A program made the position numbers and the translations under genes. The notes beneath the pieces are model-generated. The model was not told the origin of the DNA. It saw only the letters and a program-made list of their open reading frames with translations, and ran no database searches. A stretch of 57,272 nt of DNA. Origin: an uncultured Acetobacteraceae bacterium. GTDB lineage: Bacteria; Pseudomonadota; Alphaproteobacteria; Acetobacterales; Acetobacteraceae. How positions within the stretch are numbered: the stretch's first letter is position 1; each line of letters starts with the position of its first letter. Positions 50,573 to 57,272 of this stretch are shown one piece after another. The stretch spans positions 1-57,272 of the forward strand of contig CAITUP010000072.1 in the NCBI GenBank assembly GCA_903895595.1, read 5' to 3'.

Positions 50573-51445
50573 ATGACCGAGCCCCATACCCGCCTGGAGT
50601 ACCAGGCCAGCATCGACCGGCCGCGCATCGCGCTGCCGGACGGCCACCGCGTCGCCGTGTTCCTGGTCGTCAATATCGAGCGTTGGGACATCGCCCGCCC
50701 CATGCCGCGGCAGGTGCTGACGCCGCCGCAGGGCGCGAGCGTGCTGCCGGACGTGCCGAACTGGGCGTGGCATGAATACGGCATGCGGGTGGGGTTCTGG
50801 CGGCTGAAACAGGCGCTCGACCGGCACAACATCGCGCCCACGCTGGCGATCAATGGCGCGGTGCCGGCGGCCTACCCCCGCGTGACGCAGGCGGCCCGCG
50901 ACGCGGGGTGGGAGTTCATGGTGCACGGCTTCCACCAGACCGCCACCCACAATGTCGCCGATCAGCGCGCGATGATCCGCGACGCCATGGCCACGCTGAC
51001 GGAAGCCGGCGGGCACAAGCCGGTCGGCTGGCTCGCGCCGGGATTGACGGAGACGCTGGAAACGCCCGATCTGCTCGCCGAAGCCGGCATTCAGTATTGC
51101 GCCGATTTCGTGATCGACGATCTGCCGACGCGTTTACGGACCGCGCATGGCGACATGCTGACGATGCCTTATAGTGTCGAACTGAACGATATCCCGATCA
51201 TGATGATCCAGCATCATCGGGCCGAGGAACTGTTCGACCGTACCGTCGCGCAGTTCGACCGGCTGCATGCGGAGGCGGCGACGGAGGGCGCGAAGGTCAT
51301 GGGCCTCGCGGTGCATCCCTTTATCAGCGGCGTGCCGCACCGGATCGGCTGGTTCGAAAAGGCGCTGGCGCACATGGCCGGGACTCCCGGCACGGTGTTC
51401 TGGCAGGGGCGGCAGATCATGGACTGGTATAACCGGGTCGCCTGA
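50573..51445 (+). CDS. Polysaccharide deacetylase family protein (PuuE/HpPgdA-like)
   Basis: This 290-aa protein has the cyclic-amidase/peptidoglycan deacetylase subgroup layout: PDGHRVAVFLVVNIERWD near residue 20, PNWAWHEYGMRVGFWRL, ALDRHNIAPTLAINGAVP, the metal-site region EFMVHGFHQT, and HPFISGVPHRIGWFEKAL. Enzymes of this group deacetylate peptidoglycan or open allantoin-like rings; the canonical first Asp is not obvious. The start at 50573 was chosen from the family N-terminus; the frame is open to 50162. It diverges from the colicin-like gene and is convergent with the adenosyltransferase 6 nt away. Confidence 0.87.
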   Translation: MTEPHTRLEYQASIDRPRIALPDGHRVAVFLVVNIERWDIARPMPRQVLTPPQGASVLPDVPNWAWHEYGMRVGFWRLKQALDRHNIAPTLAINGAVPAAYPRVTQAARDAGWEFMVHGFHQTATHNVADQRAMIRDAMATLTEAGGHKPVGWLAPGLTETLETPDLLAEAGIQYCADFVIDDLPTRLRTAHGDMLTMPYSVELNDIPIMMIQHHRAEELFDRTVAQFDRLHAEAATEGAKVMGLAVHPFISGVPHRIGWFEKALAHMAGTPGTVFWQGRQIMDWYNRVA

Positions 51446-51451
51446 CCCGGA

Positions 51452-51997
51452 TCAGCCGCCCGGCACCCACAGCACATCGTTGGCGCCGTTGCCGTTCAGC
51501 ACGCGCGCCAGCACGAACAGGTGGTCCGACAGGCGATTGAGGTAGCGGCACACCGCCGGATTGATTTCTTCCACGCCGATAACCGTCCGTTCCGCTCTTC
51601 GTACGATCGTGCGGGCCAGATGGGCGTAGGCGGCGCCCTCGCTGCCGCCGGGCAGGATGAAACTGGTCAGCGGTGGCAGGGCGGCGTTCATCGTTTCGAC
51701 CTCCTGTTCCAAGCGCAACACCGGCACATCCGTCAGGCGCAACCGGTCGCCGCCTTCGCCGGGGACGCAGAGATCGGCACCGAGGTCGAACAGATCGTTC
51801 TGGATGCGGGCCAGCATCGCATCCGGTTCCGCCAGCCCGCGCGTGTGCAGGCGCAGCACGCCGATCGCGGCATTGGCCTCGTCGACCGAACCGATGGCTT
51901 CCACCCTGCGGCTGTCTTTGCGCACGCGGGCGCCGTCCCCCAACGAGGTTTCGCCCTTGTCGCCGCCGCGCGTGATGACCCGATCGATGCGTACCAT
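51452..51997 (-). CDS. ATP:cob(I)alamin adenosyltransferase, PduO type
   Basis: This 181-aa enzyme adds the 5'-deoxyadenosyl group to cob(I)alamin or its precursor. The N-terminal ATP-binding TRGGDKGETSLGDG (9-22), RRVEAIGSVDEANAAIG and the C-terminal VRRAERTV and CRYLNRLSDHLFVLAR helices are diagnostic for the PduO family (human MMAB relatives). Length is normal. It is the last gene of a minus-strand run with tonB and an ABC ATPase, spaced 10 nt, which suggests a corrinoid uptake and activation unit. Confidence 0.93.
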   Translation of the reverse strand: MVRIDRVITRGGDKGETSLGDGARVRKDSRRVEAIGSVDEANAAIGVLRLHTRGLAEPDAMLARIQNDLFDLGADLCVPGEGGDRLRLTDVPVLRLEQEVETMNAALPPLTSFILPGGSEGAAYAHLARTIVRRAERTVIGVEEINPAVCRYLNRLSDHLFVLARVLNGNGANDVLWVPGG

Positions 51998-52007
51998 GCT
52001 GTTATCC

Positions 52008-52694
52008 TCAGTTAAACGCGAAAACAAAATTCATCTGGAAATCGTAGGGGATGGCCACCCCGTCTTTGACCGCGGGGAGGAAGCGCCATTTGCGCGCCGC
52101 CTCGATCGCCGCCCGGTCCAGCGACGCGGCGCCCGAGCTGCGAACGACGTCGATACCGTCCGTTAACCCATCCGGGGTGACATGGATATTCAACAGCACC
52201 GCCCCTTGCTGACCGCGCCGAGCAGCGTCCTCGGGATAAGCGGGGGGGCGGTTGCGGGCCTGGGCGTCGGGTTTGGCGGGAATGACCGCGCTGCCGGTCA
52301 CGATCGCATTCGAGTCGCTGTCGGTGCCGCCGATATTGATCTCGGGCACGGGCGGCGGCGGGGAGGCCGATGCGGCCGGTCGCGGTGGGGTTGGCGGTGC
52401 GGGCGGGACCGGGCGCGCTTCGGGCGGGGTTGGCGCCGGTTCGGTTTCCTCCGGCTGGGGTTGCGGCGGAGGCGGGGTTGCCTGACTTGCCTCTTGGGGC
52501 CGCGGTGTGGGCGGGCGCACCTGGGTTTCCCCGGTGCCCGTCTGCTCCTCCATCACCAGTTCCACCATGACGGGCTTGTCGGGTGCCTCGGGCATGGTGT
52601 CGCCGCGGGGCGGGAGGCGCAGCAGGATTGCCGCCGCGATCAGCGCGTGCAGCAGAACGGACATCAGGCCGGCAATGCCCATACGGCGGGTCAT
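52008..52694 (-). CDS. tonB: Energy transducer TonB
   Basis: This 228-aa protein has an N-terminal anchor helix (LMSVLLHALIAAAILLRL, with the His important in TonB helices), a long Pro-rich periplasmic linker of about 80 residues (PPPPQPQPEETEPAPTPPEA) and the C-terminal TonB domain (PPAYPEDAARRGQQGAVLL, then VVRSSGAASLDRAAIEA). It carries proton-motive energy to outer-membrane receptors. ExbB/ExbD are not in this region. Its ATG overlaps the stop of the ABC ATPase gene by 4 bp, so both are coupled. Confidence 0.93.
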   Translation of the reverse strand: MTRRMGIAGLMSVLLHALIAAAILLRLPPRGDTMPEAPDKPVMVELVMEEQTGTGETQVRPPTPRPQEASQATPPPPQPQPEETEPAPTPPEARPVPPAPPTPPRPAASASPPPPVPEINIGGTDSDSNAIVTGSAVIPAKPDAQARNRPPAYPEDAARRGQQGAVLLNIHVTPDGLTDGIDVVRSSGAASLDRAAIEAARKWRFLPAVKDGVAIPYDFQMNFVFAFN

Positions 52695-53404
52695 GGGGGC
52701 GGCAGCAGCCTCGGCGACGGGTCGTGGCCCACGCGCATCCCGAACGCCGCGGCGATGGCCGGCAGGGCGTGTTCCGCCGGCAGATCGGCGAGTACGCGGC
52801 CTTCGCCCAGGACCACGACGCGGTGAGCGTATTGGACGGCCAGATCGATGGCATGCAGCACGGTCACGACCGCCTTGCCCGCTTCGGCCGAACGACGCAG
52901 CAGCCGCATGATGTCGTGCGCGGCGGCGGGGTCGAGGTCGGCGGTCGGCTCATCCAGCAGCAGCACATCGGGCTCCGTCGCGAAGGCGCGCGCCAACATG
53001 GCGCGCCGTGCTTCCCCGCCGGAGATGCGATCGACCCGCGCGTCGCGCAAGGCCGCGATGCCGCATATTTCCATGGCACGCTCGACCGGGGCGGTGGCGG
53101 CGTCTCCGTAGGGGATGCGCCCGAGCATGACGACCTGCGCGACGGTGAGGCCCCAGGCACTGTGGGCGCCTTGTGGGACGTAGGCGACGCGGCGCGGGTC
53201 GGGGGCGGGGCTGTTGGGTAGCAGACCCGCCAACGCCCGCAGCAATGTCGTCTTGCCAGCGCCGTTGGGGCCGCACAGCGCCACGAGTTCGCCCATGCGC
53301 GAGGCGAAGGTGACGTTTTGCAGCACGACCCGGGTGCCGAGCGACAGAGTCGCATCGCGCAATGCGGGCGGCTGCGGTGTTTCGGTCGGGTAGGGTCCGT
53401 GCAT
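52691..53404 (-). CDS. ABC transporter ATP-binding protein (siderophore/cobalamin or metal type)
   Basis: This 237-aa ATPase has Walker A GPNGAGKTT, the Q-loop YVPQG, signature ISGGEARRAMLARA and Walker B VLLLDEPTADLD, with the switch His in VTVLHAID. It resembles the FecE/BtuD and zinc/manganese ATPase group. Permease and binding-protein genes are absent here, so it must pair with products encoded elsewhere. Coupling to tonB (4-bp overlap) and nearness of the adenosyltransferase favour a corrinoid or iron-chelate importer; this is contextual inference. Confidence 0.9.
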   Translation of the reverse strand: MHGPYPTETPQPPALRDATLSLGTRVVLQNVTFASRMGELVALCGPNGAGKTTLLRALAGLLPNSPAPDPRRVAYVPQGAHSAWGLTVAQVVMLGRIPYGDAATAPVERAMEICGIAALRDARVDRISGGEARRAMLARAFATEPDVLLLDEPTADLDPAAAHDIMRLLRRSAEAGKAVVTVLHAIDLAVQYAHRVVVLGEGRVLADLPAEHALPAIAAAFGMRVGHDPSPRLLPPP

Positions 53405-53505
53405 GCCCCTTCCTACACGTGCGCCGGCCGTGCCGACAGCCGCGAATTGATTGCTTGACCGTTAGGGAAATGTCTCGCAATGTGACCAAAAGGGGATATC
53501 GCGGC

Positions 53506-54717
53506 ATGAGCGACAAGACCGGACAAACGCACGACGATGCCGTGTTCGAGCACGATCTGAACGAGGTGCAATTGCTGCTCGACCACGTGTCGGGACAAAC
53601 CGACAAAAGTCTGGAGGGGTTGCGGATCGCGGAAGACGCCGATCCGGCGAAGCAGATCGGCACGCGCGCGATCATGGAGCGGATCGCTGGCATTCGCTAT
53701 CCCGCCGGCGGCGGCCGGCCGAATCCCAACCCGGCCGATGCGGCCTTTCTGTTGGTGGTCAAGGATCAGCTCAATGGGCTGGCCAGCCCGGCTCGCGGGT
53801 TGACGATCGCCTATACGGCCTTGTTCGTCGGCGCGAATCAGGAGCATCCCGGTCTCGTGGCGTGGTTGCGCGGGCTTTTTCACCGTCCGGCCGCGGGCGG
53901 CGCCAATCAAGCCACGAGTCTCGCGCGACAAGTCTATCCGGGGCTGGCGACGCATGCGCGGTTGTTCCGGTGGAGCTTTGCGTTTCTGGTGGTGCTCGGC
54001 CTGCCGCTGTGGCTCAGTTTGACCGCCGTTACCTATTGGGACGCGGCGCTGGGACGGTCGCTGCTGCAACGGTTCGACCACATCGACCAGCAGCGATCGG
54101 CCTTGGTGCAGGCCAGTCCCGAATTGGCGCATCCCGACACCTGCGCGGGAACGCCGAAGCAAGAGCAGCGTCTGGCTTGCGCGAAACTGGTTGTCCTCGA
54201 ACAGGCCACGAAAGACGCGCGCACGGACCTGTACGCATTCCGGAAATGCGATGACCGCTCGGCGAAAGCGTGGCTGCATGTGATGCGCTGGGGGTTCACG
54301 CCGTGCCGAGCCGGGGTTGGGACAGAGGCGGACGAACACATGGTGTCCGACGTGCTGTCGGTCTACAGCGCCTACATCCTGCCGATGATGTTCGGCCTGC
54401 TCGGCACGATCATCGCGGCCATTCGCAAGATTCAGGATCAGGTGGGAAAAAGCGAGCTGCATCCCCGGGATTTCCTGCTGACGGCGCTATTGGTGCCGAT
54501 GGGGGCGGTGGCGGTCGGGCTGTTTTTCAGCCCCAGCGGCGCGGGTTTGGCGGGGGCGGAAAAATTGTCGGGGAATTTGAGTCTGACGGCCGGCGGCATC
54601 GGGTTTCTGGCCGGTTACGGGTCGCCGGCGTTCTTCTCGTTGATGGACGATCTGCTGAAGCAGGTGTTCCGGCTCGCCAAACCGGCGCCGAAGGATCCTC
54701 CGTCGGCACCGGCGTAA
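53506..54717 (+). CDS. Hypothetical membrane protein
   Basis: This 403-aa protein has a soluble N-terminal part of about 150 residues, one helix at RWSFAFLVVLGLPLWLSL, a periplasmic or cytoplasmic loop of about 100 residues with four Cys (DTCAGTP, LACAKL, RKCDDR, TPCRAG) and then three more helices (ILPMMFGLLGTIIAAI, FLLTALLVPMGAVAVGLFF, GGIGFLAGYGSPAFFSL). No family is recognised. The paired Cys suggest disulfides, so the loop is probably periplasmic. The start at 53506 has AAGGGGA 9 nt upstream; an earlier ATG at 53470 is possible. Confidence 0.75.
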   Translation: MSDKTGQTHDDAVFEHDLNEVQLLLDHVSGQTDKSLEGLRIAEDADPAKQIGTRAIMERIAGIRYPAGGGRPNPNPADAAFLLVVKDQLNGLASPARGLTIAYTALFVGANQEHPGLVAWLRGLFHRPAAGGANQATSLARQVYPGLATHARLFRWSFAFLVVLGLPLWLSLTAVTYWDAALGRSLLQRFDHIDQQRSALVQASPELAHPDTCAGTPKQEQRLACAKLVVLEQATKDARTDLYAFRKCDDRSAKAWLHVMRWGFTPCRAGVGTEADEHMVSDVLSVYSAYILPMMFGLLGTIIAAIRKIQDQVGKSELHPRDFLLTALLVPMGAVAVGLFFSPSGAGLAGAEKLSGNLSLTAGGIGFLAGYGSPAFFSLMDDLLKQVFRLAKPAPKDPPSAPA

Positions 54718-54723
54718 GGGCCG

Positions 54724-55497
54724 TTAGAACGGTATTTCAACCTCCATCCGCCAGCGCAGCGCGCCCTGGGGGCTGGCGGAGGTCGTGCCGAACAGCCAGC
54801 CGATTTCGTATTTCAGCTTGCCGGCCTTGCCGAGGCCGAGATCGTTCAGCGGCAGCGATCCCACGCCGACCGGCCCGATCAGCAGTTGCTGCTGCGCGAG
54901 GCGCGGGCTGCTGCCCAGGACGCCGGCGTCGCCGTAAATCTCGATGGCCGGCGACAGCGGCCGCCAGATGTTCCAGCGGGTCTGCCAGGCGTAAGTGAAG
55001 TCCAGGCCTTGCGTTGTCTGACCGGGACCGAGCTGGCGAGTGAAGAACAGGTTGAGCGTGCTGGTGGTGCGGCCGATGTCTTTGGAGATCGCGGGGCCGA
55101 ACGTCACTTGATTCGGGGCCGCGCGAGCGCCTCGGGTGACCGACTGGCCGTATTCGACGTAGAACCCCACATCGAAGAAATTCTCGCCGGGTTCGGTCAG
55201 GCGGAACAGGTTTTCGGTGACGACATCGGTCAGGATGGTCGGTTGATTCGTTCCGGCCTCTCGCTCGAACCCGAGTTCCAGTTCGGTTTTCCACCAGCTT
55301 GTCAGTCCGGTCCCGATTTCGAGCGTATAGCTGCGGGCGTTCCGAACGTCGGGACGGCGATCGAAGGTGGAGGAGCCGTTATGCTCGATTTCCAGCTCAC
55401 CCTGATCGATTTCGTTCGGGTATACGATGCGGAAATCGGCGTGCGCCAAGGTTGGCGCCAGCAGCGCGGCCGCCAATAAAACGGAAAATCGGGTCAT
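54724..55497 (-). CDS. Putative outer-membrane beta-barrel-like protein
   Basis: This 257-aa protein begins with a signal peptide (RFSVLLAAALLAPTLAHA, cleavage expected after AHA) and continues with many alternating beta strands: YTLEIGTGLTSWWKTELELGF, NFFDVGFYVEYGQS, TLNLFFTRQLG and a final WRMEVEIPF. The terminal Phe preceded by alternating hydrophobics is the usual C-terminal beta-signal of outer-membrane barrels. It overlaps the FTR1-cupredoxin gene by 4 bp (ATGA), so it may provide outer-membrane passage or sensing for that iron system. No named family identified. Confidence 0.7.
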   Translation of the reverse strand: MTRFSVLLAAALLAPTLAHADFRIVYPNEIDQGELEIEHNGSSTFDRRPDVRNARSYTLEIGTGLTSWWKTELELGFEREAGTNQPTILTDVVTENLFRLTEPGENFFDVGFYVEYGQSVTRGARAAPNQVTFGPAISKDIGRTTSTLNLFFTRQLGPGQTTQGLDFTYAWQTRWNIWRPLSPAIEIYGDAGVLGSSPRLAQQQLLIGPVGVGSLPLNDLGLGKAGKLKYEIGWLFGTTSASPQGALRWRMEVEIPF

Positions 55498-56627
55498 TGG
55501 GCTACCATCACGCCTTTTGCGGTGTCCTGATGAAAGTCGCCGAAAAATTTGTATTCTCCGGGCTGCAGGGGGCCGAGGAAGATCGTGACGGTCTGTCCCG
55601 GCGGCACCAGTTTCTCTCGGTTCAATTCGGTACTTTCGAATTCGTCGGCGGTGGCGTCGCTGTTGGTGACGAGCAGGCGGAACTTCTGCCGAGCCGGAAC
55701 GATGAGGCGGTCGGGCACGAAACGATGGTCCCGGAATTCCAGCCGTATCGGCGCGTCCTCGGCCTGGGCCGCGGGGGCGGCCACAATCAGTGCCAGACCG
55801 GCGGCGATCGCGACCAAACGGGCACGAGGGCGGCCGACGGTGCGTGTCAGCAACATCAGCGTCGCCAGCGTGGCGGCCCAGGCGGCGAGCTGGATTCCGG
55901 ACGGACGCGCGGAATATCCGATCAGCGCGTGCAGGGCCTTACCGAGCAGGGTGTTGTCGGCGAGCAGGAAGCTGGTGTCCCAGATTTGCTCGCCCCAGCC
56001 GGGGAGGAAATCGGCGGCGTGCAGCACCGCCGCCGCCTGACCCGCCATGCCGGCCGCCAGCAGCGCGATCAGGCCGTTGGTGACACCGAACAGGCGGCGC
56101 ATGGGGATGGCGACCAGCCCGCGATACAGCAGCCAGGACAGCGCGCCGGCCAGGGCGATGCCGGCGACGGCGCCCGTGGCCAAAGAGGCGGCACTGGTTT
56201 GGGAGGCGACGGCGATGCCATAGAGGAACAGCACGACCTCCGCCCCTTCGCGCATCACCGCGACGGCGACGACGACGGCCAGGGCGGCGAGGGTGCGGTG
56301 TCCGAGTTGCAGTTCTTGACCGAATTTGCGGAATTCCTCGGACATCGTGCGGGCGTGGGCCGACATCCAGACGACGTGCCAGGTTAGCATCGCGACGGCG
56401 AACAGCAGGATGGTGGCGGTAAAGGCTTCTTGCCCGGCCCCTTGGAAGGCATCGGACAGGGCGCCCGCGAAGGCCGCGACCAGACTGGCACCGGCCAGCC
56501 CCGCGGCGATGCCGGCGGCGATCCATCGGCCTCGGCCCCGCACGCCTTCGGAGGCGGCGAGGACGATGCCGACGATGAGGCCGGCCTCCATCGCTTCCCG
56601 GAAGACGAGGATCAGACTGACGAGCAT
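55494..56627 (-). CDS. FTR1 family iron permease fused to a cupredoxin domain
   Basis: This 377-aa protein has an FTR1/EfeU-like membrane domain (about 1-275) with both iron-binding REXXE motifs, REAME (10-14) and REGAE (126-130), followed after a helix by a periplasmic cupredoxin-like domain (about 285-377: RDHRFVPDRLIVPARQKF, EFESTELNREKLVPPG, LQPGEYKFFGDFHQ). In EfeUOB systems the cupredoxin domain is on a separate EfeO protein. The permease would import iron after oxidation. The start MLVSLILVFREAME fits the family N-terminus. A TGCGA-N5-TCGCA palindrome lies 26 nt upstream. Confidence 0.9.
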   Translation of the reverse strand: MLVSLILVFREAMEAGLIVGIVLAASEGVRGRGRWIAAGIAAGLAGASLVAAFAGALSDAFQGAGQEAFTATILLFAVAMLTWHVVWMSAHARTMSEEFRKFGQELQLGHRTLAALAVVVAVAVMREGAEVVLFLYGIAVASQTSAASLATGAVAGIALAGALSWLLYRGLVAIPMRRLFGVTNGLIALLAAGMAGQAAAVLHAADFLPGWGEQIWDTSFLLADNTLLGKALHALIGYSARPSGIQLAAWAATLATLMLLTRTVGRPRARLVAIAAGLALIVAAPAAQAEDAPIRLEFRDHRFVPDRLIVPARQKFRLLVTNSDATADEFESTELNREKLVPPGQTVTIFLGPLQPGEYKFFGDFHQDTAKGVMVAQ

Positions 56628-56652
56628 TCGGTTCGGTCTCCAGCGCTGCAAG

Positions 56653-56667
56653 TGCGAGTTATTCGCA
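56653..56667. promoter_or_regulatory. Candidate iron-responsive (Fur-type) operator
   Basis: The perfect inverted repeat TGCGA-N5-TCGCA lies in an AT-richer patch 26-40 nt upstream of the FTR1-cupredoxin start. Its symmetry and position fit a repressor site, and similar TGC-ending half-sites occur in some alphaproteobacterial Fur-family boxes. Assignment to Fur is tentative. Confidence 0.4.
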
Positions 56668-56716
56668 ACTGGGGGCAAGATAGGGCCGGATGCGGGGGGA
56701 TGCAAGAGGGGCGGGG

Positions 56717-56881
56717 TTAGCGGAGGTCGGCGGCGACCTTGTCCGCGCGGATGGCGACGATCGTTTCGCCGGCTCGGTCCACGACGACGACGGACACGGC
56801 GTAGCCCTTGGCGGCGCAGCTTTCTATGGCGGCTTGGGCGATGGTGGTCGCGGTGGCGGCGGGGGGGGGGCGTGCTGGATG
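56717..56881 (-). pseudogene. Truncated GlcG/HbpS (DUF336)-like fragment
   Basis: On the minus strand about 45 codons read TTIAQAAIESCAAKGYAVSV then VVVDRAGETIVAIRAD, the N-terminal half of HbpS/GlcG-family heme-binding proteins. A stop follows at once after KVAADLR, where about 80 more residues are expected, and no start codon precedes it: the frame passes a 10-G tract (C on this strand) and meets a stop. It is upstream of the FTR1 gene on the same strand, consistent with decay of an iron/heme-related gene. Confidence 0.55.
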
Positions 56882-56993
56882 GGGCAGGACTATTGCTTAT
56901 GACCGAGGCGGTCGCGGGACCATTCCTATTTCGTCATGGTTGGGCTCGTTCGAAAAACCCTGCCTTTTCAAGGGTGCGTAAAATCGCAGGAGG

Positions 56994-57014
56994 TGGTCGG
57001 GTCAGGCCCGACCA
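56994..57014. repeat. Palindromic REP-like repeat, family B copy 3
   Basis: The inverted repeat TGGTCGGG / CCCGACCA with loop TCAGG is identical in core and loop to the copy at 7-29 and is again followed by TGACG. Confidence 0.7.
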
Positions 57015-57063
57015 TGACGAGCGGGGGGGCCAAAAGTCATATGCGATAGCCCTGTTGGTACAT

Positions 57064-57190
57064 CGTCATGCTGACGAAGGTCAGCATCCATGACTTCCGC
57101 CGTAGCGGCCGGCAAGTCGTGGATGCCGACCTGCGTCGGCATGACGATTTACCACGCGCCGATGTGTCGATGGTGAGGGCAGCTGGTATT
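57064..57190. repeat. MITE-like element, family A copy 3 (degraded left end)
   Basis: From CGTCATGCTGACGAAGG onwards the sequence follows copy 1 closely, including the second hairpin GGATGCCGACCTGCGTCGG and ATTTACCACGCGCCGA. The first hairpin has a small insertion and the left terminal repeat is not recognisable; the right terminal repeat is worn (GATGTGTCGATGGTGAGG). Confidence 0.7.
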
Positions 57191-57219
57191 ATATAACGAT
57201 ATTCGTGGCTTACTGTCTC

Positions 57220-57272
57220 ATACCAACCGAACTAACCATTGACGCACCGGAATTCGCCACGTCGTCATGCCG
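57220..57272. repeat. MITE-like element, family A copy 4 (cut by the window end)
   Basis: The left terminal repeat ATACCAACCGAACTAACC begins at 57220 and is followed by GGAATTCGCCACGTCGTC as in copies 1 and 2; the next bases CATGCCG match the hairpin start of copy 2. The rest lies outside the window. Confidence 0.7.

Noticed and set aside
1-57272. CRISPR array, rRNA genes or prophage
   Set aside because: No regularly spaced direct repeats, no rRNA sequence and no phage structural or integrase genes were seen.

Overview
The window reads as chromosome of a high-GC alphaproteobacterium. The best guess is Rhodospirillales/Acetobacteraceae, inferred from composition, a PleD-type diguanylate cyclase convergent with rpmG, an alphaproteobacterial-style ornithine decarboxylase, and dense clusters of CaiB-type CoA-transferases, LLM-class flavin monooxygenases and orphan solute-binding proteins. 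No rRNA, tRNA, CRISPR array, phage or transposase gene could be supported.

Layout. 81-10198: a catabolic block, mostly minus strand: SDR, two paired acyl-CoA dehydrogenases, then a six-gene string (CoA-transferase, LLM, Uma2, LLM, carboxymuconolactone-decarboxylase-like, amidohydrolase/decarboxylase); a divergent MDR reductase follows. 10196-14163: a MITE-like repeat, a small secreted protein, clpB and a MOSC protein. 14327-20492: a glycosyltransferase gene broken by an amber codon, a second CoA-transferase, a dienelactone hydrolase and ornithine decarboxylase. 20762-25532: YihY/BrkB membrane protein, regulatory-domain methyltransferase, PleD-like cyclase, ribosomal protein L33 and HU. 25564-31752: MFS exporter, old yellow enzyme, lipoprotein, an HtrA-like protein without its catalytic triad, a YcbL-type hydrolase, and a damaged DNA methyltransferase gene lying between two copies of a REP-like element. 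32141-34820: an RraA-family gene duplicated at its 5' end around a lower-GC insert carrying an FkbM methyltransferase. 34827-40123: AIM24, Uma2, then solute-binding protein, LLM and MFS. 40080-41852: a lower-GC RES/Xre toxin-antitoxin locus, apparently the tail of a longer operon with a near-consensus promoter and an 11-bp tandem repeat. 41953-47586: a third CoA-transferase, OFA-type MFS, SDR, another MITE-like copy, a beta-hydroxyacid dehydrogenase and an iron-type alcohol dehydrogenase. 47594-49773: solute-binding protein coupled to a DctA-type symporter. 49885-50486: a solitary colicin E3-type ribonuclease with a 4-bp-overlapping partner that may be its immunity protein. 50573-56627: polysaccharide deacetylase, corrinoid adenosyltransferase, TonB, ABC ATPase, a membrane protein, a barrel-like protein and an FTR1-cupredoxin iron permease. 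56717-57272: a truncated GlcG/HbpS-like fragment and a nest of repeats.

The most notable items are the stand-alone colicin E3-like toxin pair, the extended RES/Xre operon, the family of nested-hairpin MITE-like repeats, the RraA/FkbM duplication-insertion, the triad-less HtrA homologue and the single-base amber interruption of a repeat-containing glycosyltransferase.
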